Positions 13,211 through 16,927 of a DNA stretch of 16,927 bases are shown piece by piece. A program made the position numbers and the translations under genes. Position 1 is the stretch's first letter. Each line of letters opens with the position of its first letter. Location: positions 1 through 16,927 of the forward strand of contig DNCF01000512.1 in assembly GCA_003484545.1 (NCBI GenBank), in the 5' to 3' direction. Source of the DNA: Massilia sp. (GTDB lineage Bacteria > Pseudomonadota > Gammaproteobacteria > Burkholderiales > Burkholderiaceae_D). Under the pieces are notes generated by a model, which was not told the DNA's origin, did no database searches, and saw nothing but the letters and a program-made list of their open reading frames with translations.

Positions 13211-14308
13211 ATGACCACTTCTACCCTGTATATCGGCCTGATGTCGGGCACCAGCATGGACGGCGTCGACGGCGTGCTGGCCGACTTCGATGGCGGCGCC
13301 ATCCGCACCCTCGAAGCGAGCTTTGTTCCCTTCCCTCCCGCCCTGCGCGCCGAACTGATGGCGCTGCAGGCCGCGGTCGAGAACGAGATCGAGCGCGAAG
13401 CCCTGGCCGCGAACGGCCTGGCGCAGTGCTATGCGGCCTGCGTGCAGGCGCTGCTGCCGCATGCGACCCAGCCGGTGGCGGCCGTCGCGGTGCACGGCCA
13501 GACGATCCGCCATCGCCCCGAACTCGGCTTCACGCGCCAGACCAACAACCCTGCCCTGCTGGCCGAACTGACCGGTGTCGACGTCATCGCCGACTTCCGC
13601 AGCCGCGACATCGCCGCCGGCGGCCAGGGCGCGCCCCTGGTGCCGGCCTTCCACGCGGCGGCCTTCGGCAAGCCGGGCACGGCGCGCGTGGTGGTCAACA
13701 TCGGCGGCATCGGCAACATCAGCGTCCTGCACGCGGACGGCCGCGTGACCGGCTTCGACACCGGGCCGGGCAATGTCCTGCTCGACGGCTGGATCGGCCG
13801 CCACCAGGGCAAGGAGTACGACGCCGACGGCGCCTGGGGCGCAAGCGGCAAGGTCGATGCCGCCTTGCTGGCGGCGCTGCTGGACGAAGCGTATTTCCAC
13901 CAGCCGGCGCCGAAGAGCACGGGACGCGACCTGTTCCACATGGCCTGGCTGGACGCCCAGCTGGCGCGCTTCCCGGGGCTGGCGCCGGCCGATGTCCAGG
14001 CCACGCTGACCCAGCTGACCGCGCGCACGATCGCCGACGCGATCCGCCAGGAAAGCGCCGACGTGGATGCGGTCTACGTGTGCGGCGGCGGCGCCTACAA
14101 CGGCACGCTGCTGCGCATGCTGGCCGGCGCGCTCGGCGACAAGGTGGCGGTCGAATCGACGGCGGCGCTGGGCGTGGCGCCGAACCGGGTCGAGGCGCTG
14201 GCCTTTGCCTGGCTGGGATACCGCTTCATGGAGCGCGAGCCGGGCAATATGCCGGCGGTGACGGGGGCGAAGGGGCCGCGGATCCTGGGAGCGCTGTATC
14301 CGGCGTGA
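13211..14308 (+). CDS. anmK: Anhydro-N-acetylmuramic acid kinase AnmK
   Basis: AnmK converts 1,6-anhydro-MurNAc from peptidoglycan turnover to MurNAc-6-phosphate, opening the anhydro ring while transferring phosphate from ATP. The 365-residue length fits the family (E. coli 369). GLMSGTSMDGVD at 9-20 is the characteristic N-terminal ATP motif. AVAVHGQTIRHRP, IADFRSRDIAAGGQGAPL and VNIGGIGNISVL follow. FDTGPGN holds D183, equivalent to the catalytic base, and VYVCGGGAYN is near the C-terminus. ATG 13211 has GATGGG nine bases upstream; ATG 13205 is two codons earlier and equally possible. It follows a murein endopeptidase, so the pair joins wall cleavage and fragment recycling. Confidence 0.96.
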   Translation: MTTSTLYIGLMSGTSMDGVDGVLADFDGGAIRTLEASFVPFPPALRAELMALQAAVENEIEREALAANGLAQCYAACVQALLPHATQPVAAVAVHGQTIRHRPELGFTRQTNNPALLAELTGVDVIADFRSRDIAAGGQGAPLVPAFHAAAFGKPGTARVVVNIGGIGNISVLHADGRVTGFDTGPGNVLLDGWIGRHQGKEYDADGAWGASGKVDAALLAALLDEAYFHQPAPKSTGRDLFHMAWLDAQLARFPGLAPADVQATLTQLTARTIADAIRQESADVDAVYVCGGGAYNGTLLRMLAGALGDKVAVESTAALGVAPNRVEALAFAWLGYRFMEREPGNMPAVTGAKGPRILGALYPA

Positions 14309-14338
14309 GCTGGATCGGGCGAGCCGCGTAGGACTCTC

Positions 14339-14540
14339 GTAGGGTGGGCTCTCGAGCCCACGCGGTATCACGGCATGCCTCGCCGCGGTTTCCCTAAGTT
14401 TGGTAGGGTGGACACCCGTGTCCACGCTGTTTCACGATACGAGTTCCTTGCGACAGTTTTCTGAGTGACGACGTTGAGTCGCCAGTAAAGCCGCGTTGAC
14501 GCATGCCGTGAGACCGCGTGGGCACAAGTGCCCACCCTAC
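14339..14540. repeat. REP-like cluster: three GTAG-led palindromic repeats, outer two inverted (BIME/REPIN-like)
   Basis: Copy B (14339-14366, plus) is GTAGGGTGGGCT, then CTCG, then AGCCCACGCGGT. Copy C (14403-14430, plus) is GTAGGGTGGACAC, then CC, then GTGTCCACGCTGT. Copy D (14513-14540, minus) is GTAGGGTGGGCAC, then TT, then GTGCCCACGCGGT. B and D agree at 43 of the first 50 bases, continuing into TCACGGCATGC, so they are inverted arms of a 202-bp unit. GTAG at the foot of a hairpin is the mark of REPs recognised by RAYT (Y1 HUH) transposases. The cluster fills most of the 358-bp anmK-erpA gap, which has no gene. Confidence 0.7.
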
Positions 14541-14566
14541 GTAACCACGGTACGAATAACAGGCGT

Positions 14567-14655
14567 TCCGGCAGTGCCGGATCAGATAACGCGACGTCCA
14601 AAAAACAAATCCGGGCAGTGCCCGGATCTGGAATGCGACGCCCGGCAAGCCGGGC
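14567..14655. repeat. Three tandem GC-rich hairpins downstream of erpA
   Basis: TCCGGCA-G-TGCCGGA (14567-14581), ATCCGGGCA-G-TGCCCGGAT (14609-14627) and GCCCGGC-AA-GCCGGGC (14640-14655). The first two are each followed by ATC, a short AT-containing stretch and GCGACG(T/C)CC, so they look like repeat units. The middle one works as the erpA terminator. Confidence 0.55.
14600..14627 (-). terminator. Intrinsic terminator of erpA
   Basis: On the minus strand ATCCGGGCA-C-TGCCCGGAT has perfect 9-base arms, followed by TTGTTTTTT (from 14608 down to 14600). It begins 40 bp after the erpA stop. Confidence 0.8.
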
Positions 14656-14666
14656 TGTGCGATGCT

Positions 14667-15035
14667 TTACGCCGAGAACGACGAACCGCAGCCGCAGGTG
14701 CTGGTCGCGTTCGGGTTCTTGATGACGAACTGGGCGCCTTCGAGGTCGTCCTTGTAGTCGATTTCCGCGCCGACCAGGTACTGGTAGCTCATCGAGTCGA
14801 TCAGCAACTGGACGCCGTTCTTTTCCATCGTGGTGTCGTCTTCGTTGACGATTTCGTCGAAGGTAAAGCCGTACTGGAAGCCCGAGCAGCCGCCGCCCTG
14901 CACGAAGACGCGCAGTTTCAGGTCTGGGTTGCCCTCTTCTTCGATCAGTTGTGCCACTTTATCAGCGGCGCTGTCGGTGAAGACGATCGGGGTCGGGATG
15001 GTGTCAAAGTCTTGCACTTCGGCCACTGCAGTCAT
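14667..15035 (-). CDS. erpA: Iron-sulfur cluster insertion protein ErpA (A-type carrier)
   Basis: ErpA receives Fe-S clusters from the assembly machinery and hands them to apo-enzymes, for example in isoprenoid synthesis. The 122-residue protein has the three conserved cysteines of A-type carriers: C50 in GGGCSGFQYGF, and C114 and C116 in TSTCGCGSSF near the C-terminus. VFTDSAADKVAQLIEEEGN and LLIDSMSYQYLVGAEIDY are typical of the ErpA branch. ATG 15035 has AGGAG eight bases upstream. A perfect TATAAT lies in front, so it is probably transcribed on its own as well as from the bactofilin gene, which ends 55 bp upstream. Confidence 0.96.
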   Translation of the reverse strand: MTAVAEVQDFDTIPTPIVFTDSAADKVAQLIEEEGNPDLKLRVFVQGGGCSGFQYGFTFDEIVNEDDTTMEKNGVQLLIDSMSYQYLVGAEIDYKDDLEGAQFVIKNPNATSTCGCGSSFSA

Positions 15036-15069
15036 GGGATAAACTCCTGATTGGATTCAATTTATGCCC

Positions 15070-15075
15070 ATTATA
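15070..15075 (-). promoter_or_regulatory. -10 element of the erpA promoter
   Basis: A perfect TATAAT on the minus strand, 34 bp before the erpA ATG and just after the bactofilin stop. The -35 at 16-18 bp is poor, which suggests an activator or a weak promoter. Confidence 0.6.
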
Positions 15076-15090
15076 GACGGTTCGCGCCGG

Positions 15091-15489
15091 TCATGCTTCG
15101 GCCCTCTCCGCTTCCGCCAGATGAAAAACCGGCTCGCCCGCCGGCTGGTGCGTGAGCTTGCCGGTGACCAGGGCGCCGCCGTGCATCTCGAGCAGCTTGT
15201 AATGGACATCTCCATGTATGCGGCCTTTCGGCTGCAATTCAAGCAGTTCGGTCGAATAGACCGAACCGGCGATGTAGCCGTTCACCACCATGCTGGCGCA
15301 GCGCACCTCGCCCTCGATGCGGGCATGCTCGGAAACGATCAGGACGCTGTCCGGCCCCTCGCTGGCGATCACGTTGCCGTGCACCTCGCCATCGATGCGC
15401 AGGCCGCCGCTGAAACACAGGTCGCCTTCGATCCGGGCGGCTATGCCGATCAGGCTGTCAATTTCGCTTTTCGCGTTGCGACCGAACAT
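15091..15489 (-). CDS. Bactofilin (polymer-forming cytoskeletal protein)
   Basis: A 132-residue DUF583/bactofilin protein. Bactofilins self-assemble without nucleotide into filaments that position wall enzymes and shape-determining factors. The central part (about 15-110) has the repeating pattern of a right-handed beta-helix: ARIEGDLCFSGGLRIDGEVHGNV, split over two rungs, then HARIEGEV, VVNGYIAGSV, GRIHGDV and GALVTGKL. A short N-terminal tail (MFGRNAKSEID) and a C-terminal tail rich in Ala and Glu flank it, as in the family. ATG 15489 is preceded by AGGGG about eight bases upstream. Its nearness to an M23 peptidase and anmK fits a wall-related role, as M23-bactofilin links are known, but here M23 is 2 kb away on the other strand. 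Confidence 0.92.
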   Translation of the reverse strand: MFGRNAKSEIDSLIGIAARIEGDLCFSGGLRIDGEVHGNVIASEGPDSVLIVSEHARIEGEVRCASMVVNGYIAGSVYSTELLELQPKGRIHGDVHYKLLEMHGGALVTGKLTHQPAGEPVFHLAEAERAEA

Positions 15490-15532
15490 GGTGGCACCCC
15501 TGTAGATAGATGGACAATGCGGCTTGTAAGCT

Positions 15533-15552
15533 GATCAGTGCGCGATCAGTGC
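15533..15552. promoter_or_regulatory. Direct repeat GATCAGTGC x2, 11 bp apart
   Basis: GATCAGTGC at 15533 and 15544, one helical turn apart and about 45 bp upstream of the bactofilin ATG. A possible binding site for a regulator; no -10/-35 pair is clear. Confidence 0.3.
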
Positions 15553-15650
15553 ACCAATCAATTTACCGCCCTCAACAGTTACCACCTTGATCTAGCTCTG
15601 GTCTGGCAATGCCTGTAGGAATCGCCCGACTGGGGGTGATCATTTTGTAA

Positions 15651-15771
15651 AAGGGCCTCGAGAAACCGTAGCGAGCGGAAAGAGTGCTGCTTGAGAAGCA
15701 CAGCTGTACGAACGTACAGCGAGCATCGCAAAGCGGCAATCTGACGCGCAGTAGGTTTATCGAGGGTCCTT
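15651..15771. repeat. 121-bp extended palindrome at the 3' end of argC
   Basis: The outer arms are AAGGGCCTCGAGAAACC (15651-15667) and, on the other strand from 15771, AAGGACCCTCGATAAACC; these match except for two substitutions and one gap. The exact centre is GCTGTACG-AA-CGTACAGC (15703-15720). Between them are shorter paired segments (GCG, GCTT, GC). The left arm contains AAACCGTAGCGAGCGGAA, which recurs at 13113. On the minus strand the element starts within the argC stop codon. Confidence 0.6.
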
Positions 15772-16808
15772 CAAGGCAGCAGGGCGATCTGTTGGAGGCC
15801 AGTCGTTTCCTCGAGACCAAACATCAGGTTCATGCACTGCACGGCCTGGCCGGAGGCGCCCTTGACCAGGTTGTCCTGCACCACCAGGATGACGACGGTG
15901 TTGCCGCCGTCCGGACGGTGCACGGCCAGGCGCAGCATGTTCGAGCCGCGGGTCGAGCGGGTTTCCGGGTGCGAGCCGAACGGCATCACGTCGACGAACG
16001 GCGAATCCTTGTACTCGGCCTCGAACAGGGCCTGCAGGGCGTCGTCGTCGATGTCTTTCGTCAGGCGCGCGTACAGGGTCGAGTGCATGCCGCGGATCAT
16101 CGGCACCAGGTGCGGGGTGAAGATCAGGCCGACTTTCTGGTCGGTGAAACGCTGCAGCTGGGCCGAGGTTTCCGGCGTGTGGCGGTGGCCGGCCACGCCA
16201 TAGGCCTTGAAGTTGTCGCTCGCTTCCGAGAACAGGGTGCCGATCTCGGCCTTGCGGCCGGCGCCGGACACGCCCGACTTGCTGTCGGCGATCAGGTTGC
16301 CCGCATCGATCAGCCCGGCCTTCAGCAGCGGCACGAAGCCCAGCTGCATGGTGGTCGGGTAGCAGCCGGGATTGGCGATCAGGCGTGCCCCCTTGATGTC
16401 TTCGCGGTTCAGTTCCGGCAGGCCGTACACGGCTTCCTCGATCAGCTCGGGCGCCGTGTGCTCCATCTTGTACCATTTTTCGAAGGCGGCGCGGTCCTTC
16501 AGGCGGAAGTCCGCCGCCAGGTCGATGACCTTGACGCCGGCCGCCAGCAGGGCCGGCGCCTGGGCCATGGCCACGCCGTGCGGGGTGGCGAAGAAGACGA
16601 CGTCGCACTGGGTCAGGTCGGCCTTGTCCGGCGCCGAGAACGCCAGGTTCACGCGGCCGCGCAGCGAGGGGAACATGTCGGCCACCGGCAGGCCGTCTTC
16701 CTTGCGGGAGGTGATCGCGGTCAGCTCCACGTCTGGATGCGCGCCCAGCAGCCGCAGCAATTCCACGCCCGTGTATCCGGTTCCGCCAACGATGCCAACT
16801 TTGATCAT
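15771..16808 (-). CDS. argC: N-acetyl-gamma-glutamyl-phosphate reductase ArgC
   Basis: ArgC is the NADPH-dependent third enzyme of arginine synthesis; it reduces N-acetylglutamyl phosphate to the semialdehyde. The 345-residue protein is type 1 length. The Rossmann motif GIVGGTGYTGVELLRLL is at 5-21, followed by VFFATPHGVAM and VIDLAADFRL. The active-site NPGCYPTT has the nucleophile C149. VSGAGRKAEIG and GHRHTPE (substrate-binding and acid-base histidine) follow. ATG 16808 has AGAAGGA at good spacing. A TAAAAT lies 39 bp upstream in GTTAAAATTGC, and a 21-base palindrome lies about 100 bp upstream. The gene ends directly against a 121-bp palindrome. Confidence 0.97.
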   Translation of the reverse strand: MIKVGIVGGTGYTGVELLRLLGAHPDVELTAITSRKEDGLPVADMFPSLRGRVNLAFSAPDKADLTQCDVVFFATPHGVAMAQAPALLAAGVKVIDLAADFRLKDRAAFEKWYKMEHTAPELIEEAVYGLPELNREDIKGARLIANPGCYPTTMQLGFVPLLKAGLIDAGNLIADSKSGVSGAGRKAEIGTLFSEASDNFKAYGVAGHRHTPETSAQLQRFTDQKVGLIFTPHLVPMIRGMHSTLYARLTKDIDDDALQALFEAEYKDSPFVDVMPFGSHPETRSTRGSNMLRLAVHRPDGGNTVVILVVQDNLVKGASGQAVQCMNLMFGLEETTGLQQIALLP

Positions 16809-16847
16809 GTTCTTTCCTTCTGAAAAATAAATAGCCCTGCGTGGGAC

Positions 16848-16853
16848 GAGGCT
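16848..16853 (-). promoter_or_regulatory. Possible -10 element of argC
   Basis: On the minus strand TGTTAAAATTGC holds TAAAAT (5 of 6 matches to TATAAT), 39 bp before the argC ATG. The -35 at 17 bp is not recognisable. Confidence 0.35.
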
Positions 16854-16904
16854 GCAATTTTAACAGCGCGTGACCCGGGGTGCCGGAGCGGCGCCGTCCT
16901 CGGC

Positions 16905-16925
16905 CATGCAAATACTATTTGCATG
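16905..16925. promoter_or_regulatory. Perfect 21-base palindrome upstream of argC
   Basis: CATGCAAATA, a central C, then TATTTGCATG: ten-base arms with no mismatch, in an AT-rich spot within GC-rich DNA. The length and symmetry fit an operator for a dimeric regulator of argC or of a gene beyond the right edge. Confidence 0.5.
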
Positions 16926-16927
16926 CA

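Noticed and set aside
13013..14425. 470-codon minus-strand frame opposite anmK
   Set aside because: Antisense to intact anmK, and its beginning runs through the REP-like repeats.
14339..14655. CRISPR array between anmK and erpA
   Set aside because: Repeats are palindromic, occur in both orientations and have unequal spacing; no regular spacers and no cas genes.
15572..15820. 82-codon minus-strand frame between argC and bactofilin
   Set aside because: It reads through the palindrome and overlaps the end of argC; no ribosome-binding site and no family likeness.
15684..16823. 379-codon plus-strand frame opposite argC
   Set aside because: Antisense to intact argC and begins inside the 121-bp palindrome.

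Overview
The window is high-GC DNA with mostly core genes, probably from a betaproteobacterium of the Oxalobacteraceae (Massilia-like). This is inferred from protein character and gene order: tyrS-dtd-phosphatase, dusB-fis-purH, ruvCAB, and M23 peptidase-anmK-erpA-bactofilin-argC resemble arrangements I know from Burkholderiales. No database search was possible. I see no tRNA, rRNA, CRISPR array, transposase or phage gene.

Layout. Positions 1-3310 (minus strand) carry the 5' part of an exported amidohydrolase and the recombination genes ruvC-ruvA-ruvB followed by yaiI. A LexA/SOS-box match with perfect arms lies just upstream of ruvC. Positions 3416-4918 hold a divergent pair: a PACE-family efflux protein and a LysR regulator. 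The pair sits between purH and ruvC, which I recall as neighbours in related genomes. Positions 5052-8174 (minus) carry dusB-fis-purH: tRNA dihydrouridylation, a nucleoid protein and the last two steps of IMP synthesis. Positions 8371-11506 (minus) carry tyrS and dtd (overlapping by 4 bases), a PEBP/YbhB protein and a histidine phosphatase, with intrinsic terminators after the last two. Positions 11655-14308 (plus) carry an M23 murein endopeptidase and anmK, which fit together as cell-wall turnover and anhydro-MurNAc recycling. Positions 14667-16808 (minus) carry erpA (Fe-S carrier), a bactofilin and argC (arginine synthesis).

The least ordinary content is between the genes. Four copies of a GTAG-led imperfect palindrome are present, three of them in a 202-bp inverted cluster between anmK and erpA; this fits a REP/BIME/REPIN element. 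Next to it are three tandem GC-rich hairpins, one of which is a good erpA terminator. A 121-bp extended palindrome starts at the argC stop codon, and part of its arm recurs upstream of anmK. A 70-bp palindrome lies between dusB and fis. Several operator-like repeats are reported separately. I found no clearly new multi-gene system; the repeat families and the regulatory sites are the leads.
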